Below the pieces are notes generated by a model. The model saw only the letters and a list, made by a program, of their open reading frames with translations, searched no databases and was not told the DNA's origin. Below are positions 28,501 through 37,006 of a DNA stretch of 64,000 nucleotides, in pieces. How positions within the stretch are numbered: the first letter of the stretch is position 1; every line of letters starts with the position of its first letter. The stretch is taken from assembly GCA_900315745.1 (NCBI GenBank), contig ONAG01000005.1:1-64000 (forward strand), given 5' to 3'. The DNA is from an uncultured Prevotellaceae bacterium (GTDB taxonomy: Bacteria; Bacteroidota; Bacteroidia; Bacteroidales; Bacteroidaceae). Both the position numbers and the translations under genes were made by a program.

Positions 28501-30483
28501 ATGACTAAGAAAATAGATTCAAAAATACCCGAAGGACCAGTAGCAGAGAAATGGACCAACTACAAGGCCCACCAGCGCCTGGTGAACCCGAAGAACAAAC
28601 TAAAGCTCGACGTCATAGTAGTGGGTACCGGTCTGGCAGGCGCCAGCGCCGCAGCCAGCTTGGGAGAGATGGGATTCAATGTCATCAACCTTTGCATCCA
28701 GGACTCCCCACGCCGCGCTCACTCCATCGCAGCACAAGGTGGTATCAATGCAGCAAAATGCTACCAGAATGATGGCGACTCAGTCTATCGCCTCTTCTAC
28801 GACACAGTGAAAGGTGGCGACTATCGCGCTCGCGAGGCAAACGTCTATCGTCTGGCAGAAGTGTCCAACAACATCATCGACCAGTGTGTGGCTCAAGGTG
28901 TACCTTTCGCTCGTGAATATGGCGGCATGTTGGCAAACCGCTCATTCGGCGGCGCACAGGTGTCGCGTACTTTCTATGCCAAGGGACAGACAGGACAGCA
29001 GCTCCTCCTCGGTGCTTATTCTTCGCTTAGTGCACAGGTGCAAGCTGGCAAGGTGAAGCTCTATACAAGATATGAGATGGAAGACGTGGTGATTGTCAAT
29101 GGCCGCGCTCGTGGCATCATCGCCAAGAACCTCGTAACCGGAAAGCTTGAGCGCTTCTCCGCCAATGCCGTGGTGATAGCTACTGGTGGATACGGAAACA
29201 CTTATTTCCTCTCAACCAACGCCATGGGCTGCAACTGCACAGCAGCAGTGCAATGCTATCGCAAGGGTGCTTACTTCGCAAACCCATCTTACGTGCAGAT
29301 TCACCCCACCTGCATACCAGTGCACGGTGACAAGCAGTCGAAGCTCACGCTGATGTCTGAGTCGCTCCGCAACGACGGACGTATCTGGGTGCCAAAGAAA
29401 CTGGAAGATGCAAAAGCTCTGCAAGCTGGAACAAAACAAGGTTATGAGATTCCTGAAGAAGACCGCGACTACTACCTGGAGCGCAGATATCCGGCATTCG
29501 GAAACCTTGTGCCTCGTGATGTGGCATCGCGTGCCGCCAAAGAGCGCTGCGACAAGGGATTCGGCGTGAACAACACCGGACTGGCTGTGTTCCTCGACTT
29601 CTCCGAGTCTATCAACCGCCTCGGCATCGATGTCATCATGCAACGTTATGGCAACCTCTTCGAGATGTATGAGGAAATCACCGACGTGTTCCCTGGAAAG
29701 AAGGCTTGCGAAATCAATGGCGTCACCTATTATCATCCAATGATGATATTCCCTGCCATCCACTATACCATGGGCGGCATCTGGGTGGACTATGAACTGC
29801 AGACTTCCATCAGAGGACTCTTCGCCATCGGCGAGTGCAACTTCTCCGATCACGGTGCCAACCGCCTCGGCGCATCCGCTCTCATGCAGGGTCTGGCTGA
29901 CGGATATTTCGTGCTGCCATATACCATACAGAACTACCTCGCCGACCAGGAGGTGTGGCCACGCATCTCTACCGACCTGCCAGAGTTCGAGGAGGCCGAG
30001 AAGGCTGTTGAAGCAGAAATCGACCGACTGATGAGCATCAAGGGCAAGCGCAGCGTGGACTCCATCCACAAGGAGCTCGGACACATCATGTGGGAGCATG
30101 TGGGTATGGGACGCACAGCAGAAGGCTTGAAAGAAGGTCTCGACCTGATAAAGAAACTCCGCAAGGAATTCGACACCAACCTCTTCATCCCAGGAACAAA
30201 AGAAGGACTCAACGTGGAGCTCGACAAGGCTATTCACCTGCGCGACTTCTTCACCATGGGACAGCTGGTGGCATATGATGCTCTCTCACGCAACGAAAGT
30301 TGTGGCGGACACTTCCGTGAGGAATACCAGACAGAGGAAGGAGAAGCCAAACGCGACGACGAGAACTTCTTCTATGTGGGATGCTGGGAATACCAAGGCA
30401 GCGACGACAAAGCTCCCGAACTCATCAAGGAACCTCTCGAATATGAGGCAATCAAGGTACAAACACGTAATTACAAGAATTAA
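28501..30483 (+). CDS. sdhA: Succinate dehydrogenase / fumarate reductase flavoprotein subunit
   Basis: A 660-residue catalytic subunit interconverting fumarate and succinate, central to anaerobic succinate and propionate formation in Bacteroidales. The dinucleotide fold is [19 protein letters not shown] (about 40-58). The residue expected to hold FAD covalently is His74 in [11 protein letters not shown]. Substrate-site segments include [11 protein letters not shown], the ESLRNDGR loop and [18 protein letters not shown]. The length fits the epsilon/Bacteroidetes type. Direction in vivo (SDH or FRD) cannot be read from sequence. Confidence 0.95.
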   Translation: MTKKIDSKIPEGPVAEKWTNYKAHQRLVNPKNKLKLDVIVVGTGLAGASAAASLGEMGFNVINLCIQDSPRRAHSIAAQGGINAAKCYQNDGDSVYRLFYDTVKGGDYRAREANVYRLAEVSNNIIDQCVAQGVPFAREYGGMLANRSFGGAQVSRTFYAKGQTGQQLLLGAYSSLSAQVQAGKVKLYTRYEMEDVVIVNGRARGIIAKNLVTGKLERFSANAVVIATGGYGNTYFLSTNAMGCNCTAAVQCYRKGAYFANPSYVQIHPTCIPVHGDKQSKLTLMSESLRNDGRIWVPKKLEDAKALQAGTKQGYEIPEEDRDYYLERRYPAFGNLVPRDVASRAAKERCDKGFGVNNTGLAVFLDFSESINRLGIDVIMQRYGNLFEMYEEITDVFPGKKACEINGVTYYHPMMIFPAIHYTMGGIWVDYELQTSIRGLFAIGECNFSDHGANRLGASALMQGLADGYFVLPYTIQNYLADQEVWPRISTDLPEFEEAEKAVEAEIDRLMSIKGKRSVDSIHKELGHIMWEHVGMGRTAEGLKEGLDLIKKLRKEFDTNLFIPGTKEGLNVELDKAIHLRDFFTMGQLVAYDALSRNESCGGHFREEYQTEEGEAKRDDENFFYVGCWEYQGSDDKAPELIKEPLEYEAIKVQTRNYKN

Positions 30484-30488
30484 CAGCT

Positions 30489-31247
30489 ATGGCTAAGAAT
30501 ATAAGTTTCACCATAAAGTTTTGGCGTCAGAACGGCCCAAGAGAGAAAGGACATTTTGATACTCATGAGATGAAGGACATCCCTGATGACACCTCATTCC
30601 TTGAGATGCTCGACATCCTCAACGAGGAACTCATCAACGAGGGCAAGGAGCCGTTTGTGTTCGACCATGATTGTCGCGAAGGCATCTGCGGCATGTGCTC
30701 ACTCTACATCAATGGAACACCTCACGGCAAGACCGAGAGAGGTGCCACCACCTGCCAACTTTACATGCGCCGTTTCAATGATGGCGACGTAATCACCGTG
30801 GAGCCTTGGCGCTCAGCAGGATTCCCTGTGATAAAGGACTGCATGGTTGACCGTGGAGCATTCGACAAAATCATACAGGCAGGTGGATACACCAGCGTGC
30901 GCACTGGACAGGCACAGGATGCCAACGCCATCCTCATTCCAAAGCAGAACGCTGACGAGGCGATGGACTGCGCATCATGCATCGGCTGTGGCGCTTGTGT
31001 GGCTGCTTGCAAGAATGGCTCGGCAATGCTGTTCGTGAGCTCGAAGGTGAGCCAGTTGGCACTGCTGCCTCAAGGACGCCCAGAGGCTGCCAAGCGCGCC
31101 AAGGCAATGATGGCAAAGATGGAAGAACTCGGCTTCGGCAACTGCACCAACACACGCGCCTGCGAGGCTGTGTGCCCGAAGAACGAGACTATCGCCAACA
31201 TCGCACGCCTCAACCGCGAGTTCATCAAAGCAAAATTGGCAGACTAA
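30489..31247 (+). CDS. sdhB: Succinate dehydrogenase / fumarate reductase iron-sulfur subunit
   Basis: A 252-residue electron-transfer subunit. The [2Fe-2S] site is Cys62, Cys67, Cys70 (CREGICGMC) and Cys89. Two further cysteine clusters, [14 protein letters not shown] (161-174) and [13 protein letters not shown] (219-231), supply the [4Fe-4S] and [3Fe-4S] sites. It starts 5 bp after sdhA and is followed by a strong terminator. Confidence 0.95.
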   Translation: MAKNISFTIKFWRQNGPREKGHFDTHEMKDIPDDTSFLEMLDILNEELINEGKEPFVFDHDCREGICGMCSLYINGTPHGKTERGATTCQLYMRRFNDGDVITVEPWRSAGFPVIKDCMVDRGAFDKIIQAGGYTSVRTGQAQDANAILIPKQNADEAMDCASCIGCGACVAACKNGSAMLFVSSKVSQLALLPQGRPEAAKRAKAMMAKMEELGFGNCTNTRACEAVCPKNETIANIARLNREFIKAKLAD

Positions 31248-31336
31248 GATAAATATCATTTCTGATTAAGATTATTATCATCGTTGCTATCTCAACACAA
31301 TTAGTAGTCCAAGATAGATATCTTAGTTGCTATCTC

Positions 31337-31376
31337 AAAATTACAGAGCCTGGCATTTGCCAGGCTCTGTAATTTT
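31337..31376 (+). terminator. Intrinsic terminator of sdhCAB
   Basis: A perfect 19-bp stem (31337-31355 with 31358-31376) and 2-base loop, core ACAGAGCCTGGCA, flanked by AAAA and TTTT. It is about 90 bp after the sdhB stop. Confidence 0.9.
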
Positions 31377-31409
31377 ATATCTAATGGCACATAATTCCAA
31401 GATTTTATA

Positions 31410-31417
31410 TAAATTTG
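31410..31417 (+). promoter_or_regulatory. -7 promoter element for the four-helix-suffix gene
   Basis: TAAATTTG fits TAnnTTTG. It lies after the ATG at 31384 and 26 bp before the ATG at 31444, which favours 31444 as the true start. Confidence 0.5.
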
Positions 31418-31443
31418 CAATAAAATCGAATTATCAAAGAAAT

Positions 31444-32352
31444 ATGAATAATAATTATCAGAAAGATCATAATTATCCGAGTAATCAGAATACTCCGAGT
31501 AATCAGAATTATCAGAGTACTCAGAGTATTCCGAGTAATCGGAGTAATCAGAGTACTCATAATCCTCAGAATCTTTTTCTGCCACAGCATGGGCACTACC
31601 GCCACTTGCGGGTATATCATGTGGCAGAGGCTCTGTATGACTTGACATATCTCTTTTGCCGTCGTTTTCTATCGGCATATAAAGACCGCACTGTAGATCA
31701 AATGGTGCAGGCGGCACGCTCGGGCAAGCAGAATATTGCAGAAGGCAATCAGGCTGCTGCCACATCATCAGAAACAGAAATAAAGCTTACAAATGTTGCC
31801 AAGGCGAGTATCGAAGAACTTCTGACAGATTATGAGGATTATTTGCGTACTCGCCAACTGCCTCAATGGGATGCCAACCATCCTCGTTTCGCTGCCATGC
31901 GCAATTGGGCACAGAGTGGTGATTTCTTGAGTAGTTTTGCTTTCAAGGCTCCGAAGATGTCTGATGAAGAGATGGCAAATCTCGCCATCACACTTTGTCA
32001 CCAAATCATCTCTATGCTGACTCACTTGCTTAAGACCATGCAACAACGCTTTGTGACACAAGGAGGCATAAAAGAGCGCATGTATGCTGCCCGCATTGGC
32101 TACCGCCAGACAGAAGTTGCCGAAATCGACCGACTACGACAAGAAAATCTCGCCCTCCGCCAGCGCATAGCACAATTGGAGAATTATATAAAAAATCAGA
32201 ATACTCAGAGCAATCAGAATCCTCAGAATCCTCAGAATCCTCAAAATCTTCAGAGTACTCCGAGTATTCCGAGTAATCAGAGTACTCCGAGTAATCAGAG
32301 TACTCCGAGTAATCAGAGTATTCCGCCCTCTACTCCCTCTCCGAAACCTTAA
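31444..32352 (+). CDS. Four-helix-bundle suffix domain protein with nonamer-encoded tails
   Basis: About 302 residues from the start chosen by the -7 element at 31410; an in-frame ATG at 31384 would add 20. Residues about 45-245 are helical: the four-helix-bundle part (YHVAEALYDLTYLFCRRFL, TVDQMVQAARSGKQNIAEG) followed by a suffix domain (EELLTDYEDYLRTRQLPQW, QRFVTQGGIKERMYAARIGY). A short coiled coil follows (EIDRLRQENLALRQRIAQLE). The family is known from Bacteroidales and related to 23S rRNA intervening-sequence and Avd-like four-helix proteins; its function is unknown. Both ends are low-complexity tripeptide repeats (Q/P)(S/N)(N/T) encoded by 9-bp arrays. A frameshifted paralogue lies at 56776-57529. 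Confidence 0.8.
   Translation: MNNNYQKDHNYPSNQNTPSNQNYQSTQSIPSNRSNQSTHNPQNLFLPQHGHYRHLRVYHVAEALYDLTYLFCRRFLSAYKDRTVDQMVQAARSGKQNIAEGNQAAATSSETEIKLTNVAKASIEELLTDYEDYLRTRQLPQWDANHPRFAAMRNWAQSGDFLSSFAFKAPKMSDEEMANLAITLCHQIISMLTHLLKTMQQRFVTQGGIKERMYAARIGYRQTEVAEIDRLRQENLALRQRIAQLENYIKNQNTQSNQNPQNPQNPQNLQSTPSIPSNQSTPSNQSTPSNQSIPPSTPSPKP
31450..31575. repeat. N-terminal coding array of fourteen 9-bp units
   Basis: Consecutive 9-mers such as ccgagtaat, cagagtact, cagaattat and cagagtatt, in frame with the gene. They are the reverse complement of the array at 21102-21209. Within units the 8-mer GARTANTC is nearly palindromic. Confidence 0.9.
32197..32322. repeat. C-terminal coding array of fourteen 9-bp units
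   Basis: Units cagaatcct (three in a row), ccgagtaat, cagagtact and relatives encode QNP, PSN and QST tripeptides. The later half repeats an 18-bp pair (ccgagtaat plus cagagtact) several times, a sign of recent expansion. Confidence 0.9.
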
Positions 32353-32391
32353 AATCTGCCACCTGCTGGCCTATAAATCGATATTTTTATT

Positions 32392-32399
32392 TATATTTG
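32392..32399 (+). promoter_or_regulatory. -7 promoter element for the U32 peptidase-like gene
   Basis: TATATTTG fits TAnnTTTG, 31 bp before the ATG at 32431. No matching upstream TTTG. Confidence 0.45.
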
Positions 32400-32430
32400 C
32401 AGCTCAATGATAGAATAATAATTACTCACG

Positions 32431-33681
32431 ATGATAGGAAAAATTTCAGATTTTGAAATCATGGCCCCGGTGGGGTCGAGGGAATCATTGGTGGCAGCCA
32501 TTCAGGCTGGCGCTGATTCCGTTTATTTTGGCATTGGGCAACTCAATATGAGGGCACATTCTGCCAATGCCTTCACGATAGCCGACCTAAAACATATAGC
32601 AAGCGAATGCCAGGAACATGGCATAAAGACATACCTCACCGTAAACACCATCATCTACGAGGAGGACATCGATAATATGCACACCATAGTGGATGCTGCA
32701 CATGAGGCTGGAATAACTGCCGTGATAGCAAGCGATGTGGCTGTGATGACCTATTGCCGCTCCATAGGTCAGGAAGTACACCTGTCAACACAACTGAACA
32801 TCAGCAATGCCGAAGCCTTGGCATTCTACGCCCAGTTTGCTGATGTCGTGGTGCTCGCCAGAGAACTCAACATGCACCAGGTGGCAGATATTTATAGGCA
32901 AATACAAGAGCGGGACATCCGTGGACCCAAAGGCGACAGGGTACGCATCGAGATGTTCTGCCATGGAGCATTATGCATGGCAATCAGCGGAAAGTGCTAC
33001 CTCAGTCTTGACAATGCTGCACGCTCAGCCAATAGGGGAGAGTGCATGCAGTTGTGCCGACGCTCCTACACCGTGACTGACAATGAAACAGGCACCCAAC
33101 TGGAAATAGACAACAAATATGTGATGAGTCCGAAAGACCTCAAGACCATACGCTTCATCGACAAGATGATGGAGGCTGGAGTCAGGGTGTTCAAAATCGA
33201 AGGACGCGCACGTGGACCCGAATATGTATATAATGTGGTGAAATGCTACAAGGAAGCTATAGTTAGCGTGTTGGAGGGCACTTTCGATGAGAAGAAAAAA
33301 GACGACTGGGATGAGCGGTTGGCAAGTGTGTTCAACCGTGGCTTCTGGGATGGCTATTACCTTGGACAGCGGTTGGGTGAATGGAACAAAAACTATGGCA
33401 GCAATGCCACTGTGAGGAAAGTGTATGTGGGAAGGGGCGTGAAATACTATTCTCGCCTTGGAGTGGCTGAATTCACTTGCGAGGCTGCCGAATTCAGTGT
33501 TGGCGACCATCTTCTCATAACAGGTCCTACCACCGGCGTGATGTATGTTGATGCCACGGAGATAAGATACGAACTCAACCCCGTGCAGACAGCCCACAAA
33601 GGCACACACATATCAATACCTGTGCCCGACAAGGTGCGGCCAAGCGACAAATTGTTCAAATTAGTAAAAGACGAAGGTTGA
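32431..33681 (+). CDS. U32 family peptidase-like protein (YegQ/TrhP type)
   Basis: A 416-residue protein of the U32 collagenase-like family. Several members are now known to act in RNA hydroxylation: TrhP/YegQ makes 5-hydroxyuridine in tRNA and RlhA acts on 23S rRNA. The barrel start MAPVGSRESLVAAIQAGADSV and the family signature MFCHGALCMAISGKCYLS (about 173-190, with several Cys) are clear. SANRGECMQLCRRSY adds two more Cys of the likely iron-sulfur set. Full length and similar to TrhP-type proteins, so tRNA modification is more likely than proteolysis, which is inference. Confidence 0.85.
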   Translation: MIGKISDFEIMAPVGSRESLVAAIQAGADSVYFGIGQLNMRAHSANAFTIADLKHIASECQEHGIKTYLTVNTIIYEEDIDNMHTIVDAAHEAGITAVIASDVAVMTYCRSIGQEVHLSTQLNISNAEALAFYAQFADVVVLARELNMHQVADIYRQIQERDIRGPKGDRVRIEMFCHGALCMAISGKCYLSLDNAARSANRGECMQLCRRSYTVTDNETGTQLEIDNKYVMSPKDLKTIRFIDKMMEAGVRVFKIEGRARGPEYVYNVVKCYKEAIVSVLEGTFDEKKKDDWDERLASVFNRGFWDGYYLGQRLGEWNKNYGSNATVRKVYVGRGVKYYSRLGVAEFTCEAAEFSVGDHLLITGPTTGVMYVDATEIRYELNPVQTAHKGTHISIPVPDKVRPSDKLFKLVKDEG

Positions 33682-33694
33682 ATCCTCATATTAG

Positions 33695-33738
33695 AAAAAT
33701 AGCCCCCCATTTAAGTAAAAATAGCCCCCCATATAAGT
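33695..33738. repeat. Tandem 22-bp direct repeat with a six-C tract
   Basis: Two adjacent copies (33695-33716 and 33717-33738) of AAAAATAGCCCCCCATWWAAGT differ only at one or two bases. They lie in the gap between the U32 gene and sufE and could be a protein binding site. Confidence 0.85.
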
Positions 33739-33813
33739 AGAATTAGAAGTTTAAAACCCCAAAAATACAAAAAGAAGATTTACACTTCAAATTAGTAAAC
33801 AACAAAGACAATC

Positions 33814-34245
33814 ATGTGCATAGACGAATTGCAAGACGAGGTAATAGAGGAGTTTTCCGACTTTACCGACTGGATGGACAAGTATCAACTGCTCATAGAC
33901 TTGGGCAACGACATGGAGCCATTGGAAGAGAAATACAAGACAGAGAGCAACCTCATCAATGGTTGCCAGAGTAGGGTGTGGATTCATGCCGACTACAACG
34001 ATGGAAAACTGTTTTTCAAGGCAGAGAGCGACGCTCTTATCGTGAAAGGACTGATAGCACTGTTGCTGAGAGTGCTTGGCGGACATACCCCACAGGAAAT
34101 ATTGGATGCCGACCTCTATTTCATCGACCGAATAGGACTGCGTGAACATCTCAGTCCGACACGTAGCAATGGCTTGCTCGCCATGGTGAAGCAGATACGT
34201 GTCTATGCCCTCGCTTTCAAAGCCAAGGAAGATGCGCAAGCTTAG
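33814..34245 (+). CDS. sufE: Cysteine desulfuration protein SufE
   Basis: A 143-residue sulfur-acceptor that takes persulfide from SufS and passes it to the SUF iron-sulfur scaffold. The acceptor Cys51 lies in INGCQSRVW, the family hallmark. Other segments are FSDFTDWMDKYQLLIDLG and LSPTRSNGLLAMV near the end. SufS and the scaffold genes are not in the window. Its end overlaps the methyltransferase gene by 14 bp. Confidence 0.95.
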   Translation: MCIDELQDEVIEEFSDFTDWMDKYQLLIDLGNDMEPLEEKYKTESNLINGCQSRVWIHADYNDGKLFFKAESDALIVKGLIALLLRVLGGHTPQEILDADLYFIDRIGLREHLSPTRSNGLLAMVKQIRVYALAFKAKEDAQA

Positions 34246-34765
34246 GACAATAGAGATGCAGCGCCTCTCTCTCGAAGAGTTCAAGTCTTCAGAGAAGTTG
34301 CCTCTCGTCGTTGTTCTCGACGACGTGAGAAGCATGTACAACGTAGGCAGCGTGTTCCGCACGTGCGATGCCTTCCGTGTGGAGGCAGTATATCTGTGCG
34401 GCATAACAGCATGTCCCCCACACCCGGAAATACACAAGACGGCACTCGGGGGAGAGGATAGTGTGGCGTGGAAATATTTCCCCACGGCAAAAGAGGCGGT
34501 GCAGGCATTGCATGACGATGGCTACATGGTGTATGCCATTGAACAGGTGGAGGGCAGCATACACTTGCAGGACCTCACCTTGGAGCCTGGGACACGCCAT
34601 GCCGTAGTCTTCGGGAATGAAGTGAAGGGAGTGCACCAGGATGTGGTGGACTGCTGCGACGCTTGCCTTGAGATACCACAACACGGCACCAAGCATTCCA
34701 TGAATGTCTCCGTGACAGCTGGCATAGTGATATGGGAATTTGGAAAAAATGAAACATGGAAGTGA
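34232..34765 (+). CDS. TrmH/SpoU family RNA 2'-O-methyltransferase
   Basis: A SPOUT-fold RNA ribose methyltransferase of 177 residues from the start I prefer (MRKLRTIEMQ at 34232); an upstream ATG at 34199 would overlap sufE much further. Three SpoU motifs are present: NVGSVFRTCDAF with the catalytic Arg, VVFGNEVKGV, and IPQHGTKHSMNVSVTAGI that forms the knot and binds AdoMet. The small size without an N-terminal substrate domain suggests a tRNA or rRNA single-site enzyme; the target is unknown. Confidence 0.88.
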   Translation: MRKLRTIEMQRLSLEEFKSSEKLPLVVVLDDVRSMYNVGSVFRTCDAFRVEAVYLCGITACPPHPEIHKTALGGEDSVAWKYFPTAKEAVQALHDDGYMVYAIEQVEGSIHLQDLTLEPGTRHAVVFGNEVKGVHQDVVDCCDACLEIPQHGTKHSMNVSVTAGIVIWEFGKNETWK

Positions 34766-36315
34766 ACATGAACATTAGTATCATCAAACTGCGCTGGGCA
34801 GCCATGGCCCTTGCCTTTTTCCTGATGACTCCTTGCCTGGGAGCCGGCAAAGGAAAAAAGGCAAAGGTCGCCACCTTCACCATACAAGCAGACCAGCCAA
34901 GACAGACCATCCTGCACTTTGGAGCCTCTGATGCATGGTCGATGCAGACTCTTGGGCTGTGGGAAGAGAATGTGCAAAGGCAAGTGGCCGACTGGCTCTT
35001 TTCCACAGAGAATGATGAGAACGGACAGCCATTGGGCATCGGACTGTCTTTGTGGCGCTTCAATCTCGGTGCCGGCAGCGCCGAACAACGAGATAGTTCG
35101 CACATCAACCGAAACACACGCACCGAGTGCTTCCTGAAAGCTGACAAGACTTATGACTGGACAAAACAGGCTGGACAACGACGTTTTCTCCAATTGGCAA
35201 AGGAGAGAGGGGTGCCGCATTTCCTTGCTTTCCTCAACTCGCCACCTGTGTATTTCACCAAAAACGGACTCGCCACAAACACTGGGCGAGACGGCACTCT
35301 CAACTTGCGTGAAGAATGTTACGATGATTTTGCTCAGTTCATGGCAATGGCAATGAAAGGACTGGAAGAACATGAAGGCATCCGCTTCGATTATATCTGT
35401 CCGGTGAACGAGCCGGATGGGCATTGGAACTGGCAGGGTCCGAAGCAGGAAGGGTCGCCAGCCACCAATCGTGAGATAGCACGACTGGCGAAGGTTGCAA
35501 GCGAGACTTTCCGCAACCAGGACGTATCGACACAAATACTTGTGAATGAGTCGAGCGACTTGCGATGCCTTCTCGGCATTTACAAGACTTCCTGGGAGCG
35601 AGGGAACACCATAAGCACCTTCTTCTCGCCCGACAGCACCATCACTTACCTGGGTGGCACCTACGGGGTGCCAAAGGTAATTCTGGGACATAGCTACTGG
35701 ACCAACACACCAATCCCTTACATGCGGCGAGTGAGGGAAAAACTGCGTGACACCCTCGCCCGTTATGGCGTGAAGTTCTGGCAGAGCGAGATATGCATCA
35801 TGCAGAACGACGAGGAAATCGGTGGGGGAGGGGGCTATGACTTCACCATGAAGACAGCCCTTTATGTGGCACGAGTGATACATCATGATTTGAAGTTTGC
35901 TGACGCCGAGAGTTGGTCGTGGTGGCGTGCGTGTGGTGGCGACTACAAGGACGGACTTCTGAGAATGTACCAGCGCGAGCATCGGGTGCGTGACTCCCGC
36001 CTGCTCTGGGCTCTGGGCAACTACAGTCGTTTTGTGCGTCCTGGTGCCGTGCGCTACGAACTGTTGGGAGAGGAAGACCCATACGGACTGATGGCGACAG
36101 CCTACCGCAACACCGACGGACAATGGGTGGTGGTGGTCATCAATTATGGCAACCAGCCAAGACCATTCATCCTGAATACTTCAGATGGGAAAAAATGCAA
36201 GTGGTCTGCTTACAGGACTTCTGATGTGGATGGGGAATGCCTCAAGCCTGTGGGAGTGGTCCAGGGAAAGACCATGCTGCCACCAAGAAGCATCACCACA
36301 TTTACTTATTTATAG
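34756..36315 (+). CDS. GH30-like secreted glycoside hydrolase
   Basis: A 519-residue secreted enzyme. A signal peptide spans about residues 13-30 (AAMALAFFLMTPCLGAG). Met5 (34768) is an alternative start that would avoid the 10-bp overlap with the methyltransferase gene. The (beta/alpha)8 barrel has the acid/base Glu219 in CPVNEPDGHWNW and the likely nucleophile Glu345 in FWQSEICIM, as in clan GH-A family 30, and a C-terminal beta-sandwich (QWVVVVINYGNQPRPF). It most resembles the beta-1,6-galactanase-like branch, so a beta-linked glycan is the probable target, but subfamily and substrate are not certain. No polysaccharide-locus partners (SusC/D) are nearby. Confidence 0.75.
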   Translation: MEVNMNISIIKLRWAAMALAFFLMTPCLGAGKGKKAKVATFTIQADQPRQTILHFGASDAWSMQTLGLWEENVQRQVADWLFSTENDENGQPLGIGLSLWRFNLGAGSAEQRDSSHINRNTRTECFLKADKTYDWTKQAGQRRFLQLAKERGVPHFLAFLNSPPVYFTKNGLATNTGRDGTLNLREECYDDFAQFMAMAMKGLEEHEGIRFDYICPVNEPDGHWNWQGPKQEGSPATNREIARLAKVASETFRNQDVSTQILVNESSDLRCLLGIYKTSWERGNTISTFFSPDSTITYLGGTYGVPKVILGHSYWTNTPIPYMRRVREKLRDTLARYGVKFWQSEICIMQNDEEIGGGGGYDFTMKTALYVARVIHHDLKFADAESWSWWRACGGDYKDGLLRMYQREHRVRDSRLLWALGNYSRFVRPGAVRYELLGEEDPYGLMATAYRNTDGQWVVVVINYGNQPRPFILNTSDGKKCKWSAYRTSDVDGECLKPVGVVQGKTMLPPRSITTFTYL

Positions 36316-36388
36316 ATAGTTTCAAGGATTATAAAGCCAAAATGTGATTTTTTTTTACCTTTTGCCTTTTTTTATAAGAAAAAAGTAT

Positions 36389-36396
36389 TAAATTTG
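36389..36396 (+). promoter_or_regulatory. -7 promoter element for the LemA-DUF2207 pair
   Basis: TAAATTTG fits TAnnTTTG, 34 bp before the ATG. A TTTG at 36361-36364 is 24 bp further upstream, longer than the usual spacer. Confidence 0.4.
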
Positions 36397-36430
36397 TCTC
36401 ATCATTCATTTAATCTAAAAATAGTACCTT

Positions 36431-37006
36431 ATGTCAGCTTTAATTTTGATTCTATTAGTTATTGTTGTTCTTGCAGGATTTGTATTCCTTTATATCTTCA
36501 AGACCCAGCGCCAGTTGGTCAACCTTGATGAGTTGTGCAAGAATGCCATGAGCCAGATTGCAGTTCAGCTCAATTCCCGTTGGGATGCGCTCCTCGCGCT
36601 TGCCAAGACAGCTTCACAGTATGCCAAGCATGAGTCGGAGACACTCATCAATGTGATCAATGCCCGCAGGCAGTCGCAGGTGACCACCGCCGAGGAGGCC
36701 AGTCAGCAACAGGGAGAACTCTCCCAGGTGCTTGGAAAGCTGATAGCCATAGGAGAGGCATACCCCGACTTGAAAGCCAGTGACCTCTATGGAAAGACCA
36801 TGGACAGCGTGAATTCCTATGAGGAGAATGTGCGCTTGAGCCGTATGGTGTACAATGACACCGCCACCAAGATGAACCGCATGGTGCGCCAATGGCCATC
36901 ATCCTTTGTGGCTTCGATGCTCAATTTCCGTGAGAAGGCTTACCTAACAGTGGATGAGGAAAAGAAAAACAGTTATCCCGACTTAGATGAAGCATTCAAG
37001 AAATAG
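36431..37006 (+). CDS. lemA: LemA family protein (copy 1)
   Basis: A 191-residue protein with one N-terminal membrane helix (LILILLVIVVLAGFVFLYIF) and a helical-bundle LemA domain (FKTQRQLVNLDELCKNAMSQ, AVQLNSRWDALLALAKTAS, LSQVLGKLIAIGEAYPDLKA, ending FREKAYLTVDEE). LemA proteins are widespread and their molecular role is unclear; they are often next to membrane proteins with Gly-rich tails, as here. Its 3' end overlaps the DUF2207 gene by 20 bp. A second copy is at 53079. Confidence 0.88.
   Translation: MSALILILLVIVVLAGFVFLYIFKTQRQLVNLDELCKNAMSQIAVQLNSRWDALLALAKTASQYAKHESETLINVINARRQSQVTTAEEASQQQGELSQVLGKLIAIGEAYPDLKASDLYGKTMDSVNSYEENVRLSRMVYNDTATKMNRMVRQWPSSFVASMLNFREKAYLTVDEEKKNSYPDLDEAFKK

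Noticed and set aside
31450..31575. Possible CRISPR array
   Set aside because: Units are 9 bp with no spacers, in frame with a gene, and no cas genes are near. The arrays at 21102, 32197 and 58601 fail for the same reasons.
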